From an uncultured bacterium (lineage in GTDB: Bacteria > Cyanobacteriota > Vampirovibrionia > Gastranaerophilales > Gastranaerophilaceae), in assembly GCA_948433295.1 (NCBI GenBank), contig CAOJDT010000002.1:1-63714 (forward strand): 63,714 nucleotides of DNA, given 5' to 3'. Positions 9,951-17,878 of this stretch are shown here, one piece after another (position 1 is the first letter of the stretch; each line of letters opens with the position of its first letter). Under the pieces are notes generated by a model. That model was given only the letters and a program-made list of their open reading frames with translations. It was not told the DNA's origin and made no database searches. The position numbers and the translations under genes were made by a program.

Positions 9951-9995
9951 ATTACAATTATACCACGGAAGAAATTTGTGTTATAATTAGCTTGT

Positions 9996-10730
9996 ATGGA
10001 AGACAGAGAGTTAAAAATTTCAATAGCGCATCTTTATCCGGAACTTCTTAACCTTTACGGAGATATCGGAAACATAATCGCATTGAAAAAACGCTGTGAA
10101 TGGCGCGGAATTCAAGTAGAAGTTGACGAAATTCATGTCGGTGACGATATAAAAGAACATGATATTTATTTTATGGGCGGAGGGCAAGACAAGCAACAGG
10201 AAGATGTTTCTCATGAACTTTTTATGCATAAATGGTTTTTGACCGGAGAACGTGATAAGGGCGCGGTATTTCTCGGAATTTGCGGAGGGTACCAGCTTTT
10301 CGGACATTATTATCAGCCGCATGACAAAGAAAAATTAAACGGAATCAGTCTTCTTGACGCATACACAGTGGCGGGAGATAAAAGATTTATCGGCAACGTT
10401 ACGGCGGAAAACGAGTTACTGACGCCGAATACTCTTGTCGGATTTGAAAATCACAGCGGATTGACTTATCTTCAAGGAGAAACTTTACCGCTTGCAAAAG
10501 TCACGACAGGTAACGGAAACAACGGTCAGGACGGAACAGAAGGCGCGCGTTACAAAAATGTTTTCGGAACATATCTTCACGGTTCGTTTTTGCCTAAAAA
10601 CCCGCACTTTACGGATTATTTAATTGAACTTGCTCTTGAAAAACGTTACGGAGAGAAAATTCAATTAAAACGTCTTGACGATAAAATCGAAATGACAACT
10701 CATCAATCGCTTATAAATAAAGCTTATTAA
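9996..10730 (+). CDS. CobB/CobQ-like glutamine amidotransferase (GatD type, lipid II isoglutaminyl synthase subunit)
   Basis: 244-residue class I glutamine amidotransferase of the CobB/CobQ (GATase_3) type, with nucleophile C96 in FLGICGGYQLFG and H195 in GTYLHGSFLPKNP. The opening 'ISIAHLYPELLNLYGDIGN' is typical of GatD, which supplies ammonia to MurT for amidating D-Glu in lipid II. MurT is normally the adjacent gene but is not in this window, so GatD is assigned by sequence only. A TATAAT (9982-9987) lies only 8 nt before the ATG and there is no Shine-Dalgarno sequence; the mRNA may be leaderless. Confidence 0.82.
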   Translation: MEDRELKISIAHLYPELLNLYGDIGNIIALKKRCEWRGIQVEVDEIHVGDDIKEHDIYFMGGGQDKQQEDVSHELFMHKWFLTGERDKGAVFLGICGGYQLFGHYYQPHDKEKLNGISLLDAYTVAGDKRFIGNVTAENELLTPNTLVGFENHSGLTYLQGETLPLAKVTTGNGNNGQDGTEGARYKNVFGTYLHGSFLPKNPHFTDYLIELALEKRYGEKIQLKRLDDKIEMTTHQSLINKAY

Positions 10731-10828
10731 TCGAACGAGTCCGTTTTAAAATGTTAACAAGATAGTTCACACAAACGGTTTCTGTAGTTTGAACGGTTTG
10801 AAAGTATAATTTGTATTTCCAAAAGACA

Positions 10829-10858
10829 TTGACTTTAAGAATATCCTTAAAGTATAAT
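10829..10858 (+). promoter_or_regulatory. Promoter of mlaE-mlaF, -10 box next to the start codon
   Basis: TTGACT (10829-10834), 18 bp and TATAAT (10853-10858). The ATG at 10865 lies 6 nt after the -10 box, where transcription would begin, which suggests a leaderless mRNA. Confidence 0.6.
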
Positions 10859-10864
10859 CATAAA

Positions 10865-11674
10865 ATGAGCACATTAAGTAAATATTACAAGCAATCAGCC
10901 ACATATAAAATTTTGAAGGCAATATCCGCTGAAGCCTATGACTTTCTGGATACGTTGGGCGAAATTGCCAAAAACGGTTTTATAACTCTTGGATATTTAC
11001 TTACGGGTCAGGTTTCGATAAAAGAACTTATTGAACAGTGCAGTCGATTTGGGGTAAGTTCACTACCGATAACGCTTTCAATTGTAGGAATGACATCAAT
11101 AATCGTAGCGTCTCAGGTTGCCTCGGAAATGGTAAAACAGGGCGGGGGAAATTTTGTTGGAATGATGATGACAGTGCTTATTGTGCGGGAAGTCGGCGCA
11201 ATAATGTCAGGATTTGCAATCATTTCAATGATAGGTTCATCGCTTGCCTCTGAACTGGCGACAATGAGAGTTACCGAGCAAATTGATGCATTGAAGGTTT
11301 TAAAAGTCGATCCTATCAGATATCTGTTTGTTCCCAGAGTATTATCAGGGATTTTGATGATGCCTGTTGTTGTAATAATCGCATCTATTGTTGGAGTTTT
11401 AACGGGTGCCGTTACAACCGCAATGACAACTGATTTAGGTTACCGTGCGTATTTTGACTCTGCCTGGCTCGGTCTTTATATGAAAGATTTAAGCGTAAGT
11501 CTTATTAAGTCATTATTTTTTGGCGGAACAATCGCACTTATAAGCTGTGCCTGCGGTTATACCGCCTCAGGCGGGGCAAAAGGAGTAGGTTTAGCTACAA
11601 CTAAGGCAGTTGTATGGTCATTTGTTGCTATTGTAATATGGGACATGATTTTCGCAATTGCATTTTTCTTTTAA
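10865..11674 (+). CDS. mlaE: MlaE-family lipid ABC transporter permease
   Basis: 269 residues from ATG 10865; an in-frame TTG 54 bp upstream lies before the promoter -10 box and is unlikely. It is a multi-pass membrane protein with the family signatures 'ATMRVTEQIDALKVLKVDP' and 'FVPRVLSG', and a glycine-rich 'ACGYTASGGAKGVGLATT' C-terminal part. MlaE/TGD1 permeases move phospholipids between the inner membrane and the outer envelope. It is followed 40 bp later by its ATPase. The MlaD/MCE substrate-binding partner is not nearby, as is common in cyanobacterial-type genomes. Confidence 0.92.
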   Translation: MSTLSKYYKQSATYKILKAISAEAYDFLDTLGEIAKNGFITLGYLLTGQVSIKELIEQCSRFGVSSLPITLSIVGMTSIIVASQVASEMVKQGGGNFVGMMMTVLIVREVGAIMSGFAIISMIGSSLASELATMRVTEQIDALKVLKVDPIRYLFVPRVLSGILMMPVVVIIASIVGVLTGAVTTAMTTDLGYRAYFDSAWLGLYMKDLSVSLIKSLFFGGTIALISCACGYTASGGAKGVGLATTKAVVWSFVAIVIWDMIFAIAFFF

Positions 11675-11714
11675 AAAAATTCTGCGGAATTCCGCAAGAA
11701 AAGGGTAAAAATTT

Positions 11715-12434
11715 ATGAGTATAGAAGTTAAAAATCTTGTTAAAACATTTGGTGATAAAAGAGTTATTGACGATGTTTCATTCAAAGTTGAAGACGGAGA
11801 GACGTTGGCAATAGTAGGATTCAGCGGTTCGGGAAAAAGTACGATTCTCAAACTTATCTGCGGTCTTATAGAAAAAGACAGCGGGGACATCATTACCTCA
11901 GAAGGGGATATTGCAATGGTATTCCAATATTCTGCACTCTTTGACTCATTAAATGTTGCGGATAATATTACATTTGCACTTACAGAACGAAAAGATTTGA
12001 GAAAAAAATATACACAGGAAGAACTAAATTCCATTGTAACCAAAAAGTTGGAACTCGTGGGCTTACAGGGAATCGAAAAGAAATTTCCGTCAGAACTCTC
12101 TGGCGGAATGCAAAAACGTGTAAGCTTCGCAAGAGCCATAGTTACAGAACCGAAAACAATTCTATACGACGAGCCTACAGCAGGTTTGGACCCTATTTCA
12201 TCAACATTGATTGAGGATTACATCGTCAGACTGAAAGAAGAAACCCATGCCGCTTCAATTGTTGTAACCCACCAGATGTCAACAATTACCAGAACCGCAA
12301 ATAAACTGATTATGCTGTATGACGGAAGAATAGTATTTGCAGGCACACCTAAAGAAATGCTCCGTCAGGACAACGAATATACAAAACAGTTCGTAACAGC
12401 TTCACTTGAAGGACCGATGAGAATGATTGCATAG
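11715..12434 (+). CDS. mlaF: MlaF-like lipid ABC transporter ATP-binding protein
   Basis: 239-residue ABC ATPase with Walker A GFSGSGKS (35-42), Q-loop 'MVFQYSALFDSL', signature LSGGM (128-132), Walker B ILYDEP (149-154) and a 'VVTHQMSTI' H-loop. The 'YSALFDSL' Q-loop region is typical of the MlaF/TGD3 subfamily. It pairs with the MlaE permease just upstream. Confidence 0.92.
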   Translation: MSIEVKNLVKTFGDKRVIDDVSFKVEDGETLAIVGFSGSGKSTILKLICGLIEKDSGDIITSEGDIAMVFQYSALFDSLNVADNITFALTERKDLRKKYTQEELNSIVTKKLELVGLQGIEKKFPSELSGGMQKRVSFARAIVTEPKTILYDEPTAGLDPISSTLIEDYIVRLKEETHAASIVVTHQMSTITRTANKLIMLYDGRIVFAGTPKEMLRQDNEYTKQFVTASLEGPMRMIA

Positions 12435-12442
12435 AGGTAATT

Positions 12443-13369
12443 ATGAATGAACAAGAACAATATTGGAATAATATTTTAGGTTGGGAACTTCCCAGAATCG
12501 AAGAGTTTGCCGAATATATCCGCTCTCATGATTTTGAAAAAGAATATAAAAAACTTGTAAGAAATCTGGACTTTGAATCTGCAAAAGCGGTCAACCGAAT
12601 TTTGTATAGAATTTTAAATTACATGAATGATACACATTACGAGTTATATACAAATAAAGAAAAAGCGGAGGCTTATGCTGTTATTGAAGAATTACAGCGC
12701 ATCATTAAATTAAACGATAACTGTTATGCCTACGGGAAATATTTTTTGCCTGTAAATATCTTTGAAGGCTGCGTCATGATTGAACGGTTGAATCTTGATA
12801 AACTCTCCGATATCAATTCTCTCAAAAACAAAGACATTCTGGATATAGGAGCATTTATAGGAGACTCTGCACTCATACTCTCTGAATACACCGATAAAAA
12901 AGTATATGCTTTTGAACCGACAAAGCAAAATTATGAATACCTGCTGAAAACTATTGAGATGAACAATGTTCATAATATAGAACCGGTAAAACTCGGCTTA
13001 TCTAATGAAATCAAAAACTGTAAAATTCATTATCAGGGATTAGCCTCCTCCATAATAAATACATCTCAAGATGATGAGAATACAGAAGAAATTCAACTCT
13101 CTACCGTTGATAAATTTGTTTTCGACAACAATCTCGATGTAGGTTTAATTAAAGTAGATATCGAAGGTGCAGAACAACTTATGCTTCAAGGAGCAATAGA
13201 AACTATCCGCAAATTCAAACCTGTCCTTCTCATTTCAATTTATCATAACCCTGATGATTTCTTTAATATAAAAGAAATTATAGAAAATATGGATTTAGGC
13301 TATACTTTTAAAATTATTCCGCAAAAGCTCAATGTCGCAGTAACAGAGACAATGCTCATTGCAGAATAG
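12443..13369 (+). CDS. FkbM-family SAM-dependent methyltransferase
   Basis: 308 residues. The C-terminal half has the FkbM fold: motif I 'DILDIGAFIGDSALIL' followed by 'VYAFEPTKQNYEYL', then the characteristic 'LIKVDIEGAEQLMLQGA' and 'KPVLLISIYH'. The N-terminal 130 residues are unlike known families to me. FkbM enzymes O-methylate sugars or polyketides; a surface-glycan role is plausible but not shown. It starts 8 bp after mlaF with an AGAGG ribosome binding site and may ride on that transcript. Confidence 0.85.
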   Translation: MNEQEQYWNNILGWELPRIEEFAEYIRSHDFEKEYKKLVRNLDFESAKAVNRILYRILNYMNDTHYELYTNKEKAEAYAVIEELQRIIKLNDNCYAYGKYFLPVNIFEGCVMIERLNLDKLSDINSLKNKDILDIGAFIGDSALILSEYTDKKVYAFEPTKQNYEYLLKTIEMNNVHNIEPVKLGLSNEIKNCKIHYQGLASSIINTSQDDENTEEIQLSTVDKFVFDNNLDVGLIKVDIEGAEQLMLQGAIETIRKFKPVLLISIYHNPDDFFNIKEIIENMDLGYTFKIIPQKLNVAVTETMLIAE

Positions 13370-13382
13370 CGATAAATTAAGG

Positions 13383-13411
13383 TTGATTAGTTATTTTATC
13401 TGCGATATAAT
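13383..13411 (+). promoter_or_regulatory. Promoter of the aminotransferase gene
   Basis: TTGATT (13383-13388), a 17-bp spacer and TATAAT (13406-13411), with about 50 bp to the start codon. Confidence 0.65.
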
Positions 13412-13463
13412 ACAATTGTGCGAATTTTACGCGAAAATTTTTAAAAATTAGAGGGATATGAAT

Positions 13464-14729
13464 ATGGAAACTATGGCAAATCTTGAAAAGAAACTTTTCA
13501 ACGAAGACGTAATGACTTTAGACACATACATTATGTTTAAACTCAAAGAAATTACCGAACGATTAAAACCTGACTTAATCGCGCGTAATCGCGCACCGAT
13601 TTCACTTTCGATGGGCGCACCTACGGCGGCACCGCCAAAAGAACTTATCGACAGATTAAAAGAAGTTCTCACAGAAGACGGTATACACCTTTATTCAATC
13701 CCTAAGGGCGAAGCTTTCTTTAGAAAAGCTATTGCTAAAAGAATGAAAAATCGTTTCGGCGTTGAATTAGACCCCGAAAAAGAAATCTTTTCACTTATGG
13801 GTTCAAAAGAAGGTATTGCAAACCTCATAAGATTCCTGATTACGCAAAAATCAGAAATCAAGGAAAAAGATGTTATTCTCGTTCCTGATCCGGGTTATGC
13901 GTCATATACGCAGTTTATCAAATGTTCAGGCGGTCACGCTTATCCGATTCCTCTGACAAAGGAAAACAATTACAAGCCTGATATGGAAGAAGTTTGGTCA
14001 AACCTCATAAAAGACGGATTCAAACCCGAAAATGTCAAGGCGGCGATTATAAACTTCCCGAACAACCCGCTCGGCACAAGTACTACAAGAGAATATGTCC
14101 ATTCTGTGGTCAATTTCTGTAAAAAATACGAAATTCTTCTTATCTCGGATGCCGCATATTGCGACTTATATTTCGATGAAAAAGAAAAACCTTTCAGTGT
14201 ATTCGAACTTGAAGGCGCCAAAGATATTGCCGTAGAATTTTACAGTTTTTCAAAACCTTATGCAATCACAGGATGGCGTTTAGGATGGGTTTGCGGAAAC
14301 AGCACAATTGTTCAAAGATTCGGAAAAGGTAAATCAACAATCGACAACGGAATCTTTAAAGCACTTCAAAAAGTTTGCGGAGAAATTCTCAATTCCGAAG
14401 CCGGCGACAAATATATTGCCGAAAGTAATGTAAACTATGCGAAAAAACAGGCTATTATGGTCAAAGGCTTCAAAGAACTCGGCTGGGATATTGATGAAAA
14501 AACAGTTCCACATACAACCTTCTATTTGTGGCTGCCGATTCCTCCAAGATATTCCTCTGCTTTTGATTTTTGTCAGGAAGTTCTGGAAAAATCGGGGGTT
14601 GTACTTGTACCGGGTAACGCGTTCGGTGCCCATGGAGAAGGCTTCTTCAGATTATCCTTTGTGTGTTCTGACGAACAGTTACAGGAAGTAATCGACCGAT
14701 TCAAGGCAGACGGATTCACATTTAATTAA
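13464..14729 (+). CDS. Class I/II PLP-dependent aminotransferase (aspartate/LL-diaminopimelate aminotransferase-like)
   Basis: 421 residues from ATG 13464, chosen because GAGGG sits 8 bases upstream; ATG 13458 is too close to that site. Fold type I motifs are 'IINFPNNPLG', 'LLISDAAYCDLYFDE' and the PLP-lysine segment 'YSFSKPYAITGWRLGW'. The C-terminus holds the carboxylate-binding Arg region 'FFRLSFVCSD'. The opening 'ISLSMGAPTAAPPKELID' resembles DapL and related enzymes. LL-diaminopimelate aminotransferase would suit the lysA elsewhere in the window, but the substrate is not certain. Confidence 0.85.
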   Translation: METMANLEKKLFNEDVMTLDTYIMFKLKEITERLKPDLIARNRAPISLSMGAPTAAPPKELIDRLKEVLTEDGIHLYSIPKGEAFFRKAIAKRMKNRFGVELDPEKEIFSLMGSKEGIANLIRFLITQKSEIKEKDVILVPDPGYASYTQFIKCSGGHAYPIPLTKENNYKPDMEEVWSNLIKDGFKPENVKAAIINFPNNPLGTSTTREYVHSVVNFCKKYEILLISDAAYCDLYFDEKEKPFSVFELEGAKDIAVEFYSFSKPYAITGWRLGWVCGNSTIVQRFGKGKSTIDNGIFKALQKVCGEILNSEAGDKYIAESNVNYAKKQAIMVKGFKELGWDIDEKTVPHTTFYLWLPIPPRYSSAFDFCQEVLEKSGVVLVPGNAFGAHGEGFFRLSFVCSDEQLQEVIDRFKADGFTFN

Positions 14730-14733
14730 CAAT

Positions 14734-14769
14734 AAAAAATCCCGTTTATATAACTAACGGGATTTTTTT
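14734..14769. terminator. Rho-independent terminator, probably bidirectional
   Basis: A 13-bp stem (AAAAAATCCCGTT / AACGGGATTTTTT) with a 9-nt loop and flanking A and T runs, placed between the convergent aminotransferase and HEAT-like genes. Confidence 0.88.
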
Positions 14770-14804
14770 ATTATATATAAAATCATATAACTGCAAATTA
14801 TCGA

Positions 14805-15167
14805 CTAGCAGCTTAATGCCATTAATGCTTTTACTGAACGTGCGTTATCTCTGACTTCTTCGTCTGAGTGCATTTCAACAGTATTTTCAAGAATTCTGAT
14901 AGCTTCAGTTTTGTCTTCAAGAGCAAGAAGTTCGTTAATAGTACTCATAGCAACAAGAGTGCTCAAGTCATTAATACCTTTACCTTTGCTTGAAATAACT
15001 ACGTCGAGTGAATCGTGAACATTTTTCTTAACCAATGCACGAGAAGTCATTTCTCTAACTTCATCAATAGCAGAGTTTGTACCAACTTCGTTCAAAACGT
15101 TGATAGAATCAGGGTCTTGATGACGAGATAATGCTTCAATAATATTTCTAACTTTTCTTCTATCCAT
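14805..15167 (-). CDS. Small all-alpha HEAT-repeat-like protein, unknown function
   Basis: 120 residues made of short amphipathic helices with recurring words ('IIEALSRHQDP', 'EVREMTSRALVKK', 'EEVRDNARSVKALMAL'). These have the look of two to three HEAT-type repeats, so a protein-binding scaffold is likely. It has no signal peptide. It lies 10 bp downstream of the next leftward gene and probably shares its transcript. Confidence 0.55.
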   Translation of the reverse strand: MDRRKVRNIIEALSRHQDPDSINVLNEVGTNSAIDEVREMTSRALVKKNVHDSLDVVISSKGKGINDLSTLVAMSTINELLALEDKTEAIRILENTVEMHSDEEVRDNARSVKALMALSC

Positions 15168-15177
15168 TTTTACCCCC

Positions 15178-15708
15178 TTATGCTACCAAACCTATTGAAG
15201 ATTCGAACATTTCTTTCAAACCGTTTTCACCACGAGTCGGATGATTCATGTAAGATTGAATAATGCGTTCATCCTGCATTGAATTCCATTTTGACATAAT
15301 ATATCCGCTTACATCTGTATTTAATACAGAATCAGCTTTTGATTTAATGCTTTCACCTGCTTTTGACATAAAATCAAGTGAAACTTCCGTATTTTTAAGA
15401 GTGTTCCAGAAACCTATAACACCGTTTTTCATTCTGTTGCAGAATGCACCTACAGATTCGATTGCTTCGCTTATTCTTGAACCTGCGCTTGCTAAAGAAC
15501 CAACCAATGCGCTAGCTTTCAATTTTCCGGTAAAACTTGGGTGAGACATTTTTGACTCATTTTTTTCAGATGCGAAAACATCTGCTGTTAAAACGTTACC
15601 TTTGAATGAAGTTGCAGCGAACGGATTTGAGCTTCTAGCCACTACTTTTTCGTTTTTCGTACTGTTGAAAATACGTTCACGAATACTGGAGATTGATAAA
15701 TTTGCCAT
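15178..15708 (-). CDS. Hypothetical protein with SFKG and SFTG words
   Basis: 176 residues, no signal peptide, Ser/Lys-rich. The N-terminal 60 residues look disordered and carry 'AATSFKGNVL' (about 31-40) and 'HPSFTGKLKA'; a helical region follows. I do not recognise a family. The SFxG word recurs in two other unrelated proteins in this window. It is the first gene of a two-gene leftward unit with the HEAT-like protein. Confidence 0.55.
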   Translation of the reverse strand: MANLSISSIRERIFNSTKNEKVVARSSNPFAATSFKGNVLTADVFASEKNESKMSHPSFTGKLKASALVGSLASAGSRISEAIESVGAFCNRMKNGVIGFWNTLKNTEVSLDFMSKAGESIKSKADSVLNTDVSGYIMSKWNSMQDERIIQSYMNHPTRGENGLKEMFESSIGLVA

Positions 15709-15854
15709 TATATAATCCTTTCCTACCTAAAATATTCAACATATATAGGATAACATATCAGCTTGATTCTCCATCAACCTTTTGGTGTATTATTTCAAAT
15801 AAAACTTATACTTTAGTTGCAAATTATACATCATATTTATGATAAAATATGAAT

Positions 15855-16625
15855 ATGGGATGTGTTAAAGAATTAAATGAACTTATTGATGTAATAGCAA
15901 GACTCAGAGCACCGGACGGATGTCAGTGGGACAGAGAACAAACTCACATGACGCTTCGCCCGAACATGCTCGAAGAAGCCTATGAAGCTGTGGATGCAAT
16001 CGACAATAACGATATGAAACACCTTAAAGAAGAACTTGGAGATGTGCTTTTGCAAGTAGTGCTTCATTCACAAATCGCCTCGGAAGAAGGTGCTTTTACA
16101 ATCGAAGATGTTGCCAAAGGGATTAAAGACAAACTTATACACCGTCACCCGCATGTTTTCGGTGATGTAAAAGTTTCTTCTACAAAAGAAATTCTCGACA
16201 ACTGGGATAAACTTAAAGCAGAAGAGAAAAAACACAGAAAATCCGCAATGGACGGAATTTCTAAGGCTCAATCCGCGTTAATGAGCGCTCAAAAAATAAG
16301 TAAAAAAGCCGTAAAAACAGGATTTGAATGGCCAAATGAAGAGTCCTTGTACGAATGCATACAATCAGAATTTGACGAATTTAAAGAAGCTGTAAAAGAA
16401 CAGGATAAAGACCACATGGAAGAAGAATTCGGCGACATCCTTTTTGCTACGGTAAATCTTGCTCGCTGGAACAAAATTGATGCAGAACAGGCACTTTTAA
16501 AAGCAAACAAAAAATTCATGACAAGATTCCGCAAAATGGAAGAATTAGCAACTAAGCCTCTGGAAGAATATTCGTTTGAAGAATTCGACAACTTATGGAA
16601 ATCGGCTAAAAAACACGTTGGTTAG
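15855..16625 (+). CDS. mazG: Nucleoside triphosphate pyrophosphohydrolase MazG
   Basis: 256 residues with tandem MazG domains. The first has 'LRAPDGCQWDREQTH', 'EEAYEAVDAI' and 'EELGDVLLQVVLHS' (EExxE plus ExxD metal ligands). The second has 'EFDEFKEAVKE' and 'EEEFGDILFATVNLAR'. It hydrolyses (d)NTPs to monophosphate and PPi for nucleotide-pool sanitation. Two ATG codons are possible (15849 and 15855). A TTGCAA (15817-15822) and an AT-rich -10-like stretch end almost at the start, with no Shine-Dalgarno sequence, which fits a very short or absent leader. Confidence 0.93.
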   Translation: MGCVKELNELIDVIARLRAPDGCQWDREQTHMTLRPNMLEEAYEAVDAIDNNDMKHLKEELGDVLLQVVLHSQIASEEGAFTIEDVAKGIKDKLIHRHPHVFGDVKVSSTKEILDNWDKLKAEEKKHRKSAMDGISKAQSALMSAQKISKKAVKTGFEWPNEESLYECIQSEFDEFKEAVKEQDKDHMEEEFGDILFATVNLARWNKIDAEQALLKANKKFMTRFRKMEELATKPLEEYSFEEFDNLWKSAKKHVG

Positions 16626-16729
16626 GTTATTCAGCCTTTTGTAAACAAATGTTAACTTGACTCTTTTCAAAAAGGCAATTTTCTACGCAAAAAATCCTTT
16701 ATTAAAGTATAAGGATGAGGATTCAATAA

Positions 16730-16933
16730 ATGAAAGAACAAGAATTAAATACAATGATGTCAGTAGTTTCTGACCCTGTAAATAACGTATACAAAATCAA
16801 TTCACGTAAAGATTTGGAAGAAATTCAAAGAATCATTCGTATTTTTAATATTGCAGACGAACAACACAACAAACACACTATGTTGTCGATTAAAAATCTT
16901 GCGACATTCAGACTTGTTCTCAGTAATAATTAA
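16730..16933 (+). CDS. Small hypothetical protein
   Basis: 67 residues, soluble, with a predicted helical middle ('RKDLEEIQRIIRIFNIADEQ'). It has a purine-rich AAGGATGAGG ribosome binding site and is followed immediately by a strong terminator, so it appears to be a single-gene unit. No family recognised. Confidence 0.5.
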   Translation: MKEQELNTMMSVVSDPVNNVYKINSRKDLEEIQRIIRIFNIADEQHNKHTMLSIKNLATFRLVLSNN

Positions 16934-16974
16934 AAAGTAATCGTTGGAAGAATAAAGGAAATATGGAATAGTTG

Positions 16975-17004
16975 AAAAAGCCCGTTAATTAAGCGGGCTT
17001 TTTT
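16975..17004. terminator. Rho-independent terminator
   Basis: Stem AAAAAGCCCG / CGGGCTTTTT with a 9-nt loop and a T run, between the small protein gene and the convergent dgkA. Confidence 0.88.
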
Positions 17005-17007
17005 ATA

Positions 17008-17382
17008 TTATAACAAAGCTAAAATCTCAGGGATAAATATTAAACCGCCTATTACGACGGCAATCAAAGTTACAAACATCACCGCTCCTGCCGATATATC
17101 TTTTGCCATACCAACCATTCTGGAATATTTATTATGAAATATTGCATCAAGCGAAAACTCTATTGCAGAATTAAGCATTTCCGCCGAAACCACAAGCCCT
17201 ATTGCCAACAAAAGAATGCTGATTTTTATAGGGCTGAATCCGAGAATTAAGCCAAGCACAAGAACAAATACTGCTGCAACAAAGTGTACTCTTATATTAC
17301 GTTCGCTTTTTAAAACAATCCTCATACCTTTTCGGGCATTTCTAAACGTATTTCCAAATCCCTGTGACTTAAACTTACTCAT
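17008..17382 (-). CDS. dgkA: Diacylglycerol/undecaprenol kinase (DgkA family)
   Basis: 124-residue integral membrane kinase with three transmembrane helices. The family signature is 'SAEMLNSAIEFSLDAI' (catalytic E68, with N71 and E75) followed by 'MAKDISAGAVMF'. In organisms outside the Proteobacteria this type mainly phosphorylates undecaprenol for peptidoglycan synthesis. It lies 1 bp after ybeY in the same leftward operon. Confidence 0.92.
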   Translation of the reverse strand: MSKFKSQGFGNTFRNARKGMRIVLKSERNIRVHFVAAVFVLVLGLILGFSPIKISILLLAIGLVVSAEMLNSAIEFSLDAIFHNKYSRMVGMAKDISAGAVMFVTLIAVVIGGLIFIPEILALL

Positions 17383-17383
17383 A

Positions 17384-17878
17384 CTATACCCCCAAACTTT
17401 CCAGAGCTTTATTTTGCTGTTCTATAACAAAATTATAATCCTCCATTGTTTGGTGGTCAAATCCCAGAAGATGCAAAATTCCGTGACTTATCAAAAAAGC
17501 AAGTTCATATTCTGCTGTAACATTTTTTTTCCCGGCTTCTTCCCGAACTTTATCGAGCGCAATGATAACTTCTCCGAGGTTAATTTCTCCGTCGAAGATG
17601 AATTTCTCCTCACTGTCTGCAAATATCGCAAAGGTTATAATATCTGCGGGATAATCCTTTTCGCGATATTCCCTGTTAATTTCATGAGTTTTTTTGCTGT
17701 CACAGTATAGAAAATCAAACGAAATTGTATCAAAATCTTCTCCCGAAAGACAACAATTTTCGCTTATCTCAGGTTGTTTCAAATAAAACTTCAATATATT
17801 ACGTGCAATTTGAATAAACTTTCTCTCATCCAACTCCCAATCAGTATAGATATTTTCTGAAAAAATATTAATTTTCAT
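17384..17878 (-). CDS. ybeY: Endoribonuclease YbeY, rRNA maturation factor
   Basis: 164 residues from ATG 17878; longer frames to 17941 only read through the overlapping HD-protein gene. The metalloprotease-like zinc motif HGILHLLGFDH is complete, preceded by the 'FDGEINLGEVIIALD' strand region. YbeY cleaves RNA in 16S rRNA 3'-end processing and ribosome quality control. It overlaps the end of the 7TM-HD gene by 11 bp, a widely conserved pairing. Confidence 0.93.
   Translation of the reverse strand: MKINIFSENIYTDWELDERKFIQIARNILKFYLKQPEISENCCLSGEDFDTISFDFLYCDSKKTHEINREYREKDYPADIITFAIFADSEEKFIFDGEINLGEVIIALDKVREEAGKKNVTAEYELAFLISHGILHLLGFDHQTMEDYNFVIEQQNKALESLGV

Noticed and set aside
10811-10864. 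mlaE start at TTG 10811
   Set aside because: It lies upstream of the TTGACT/TATAAT promoter and gives a non-family N-terminal extension.
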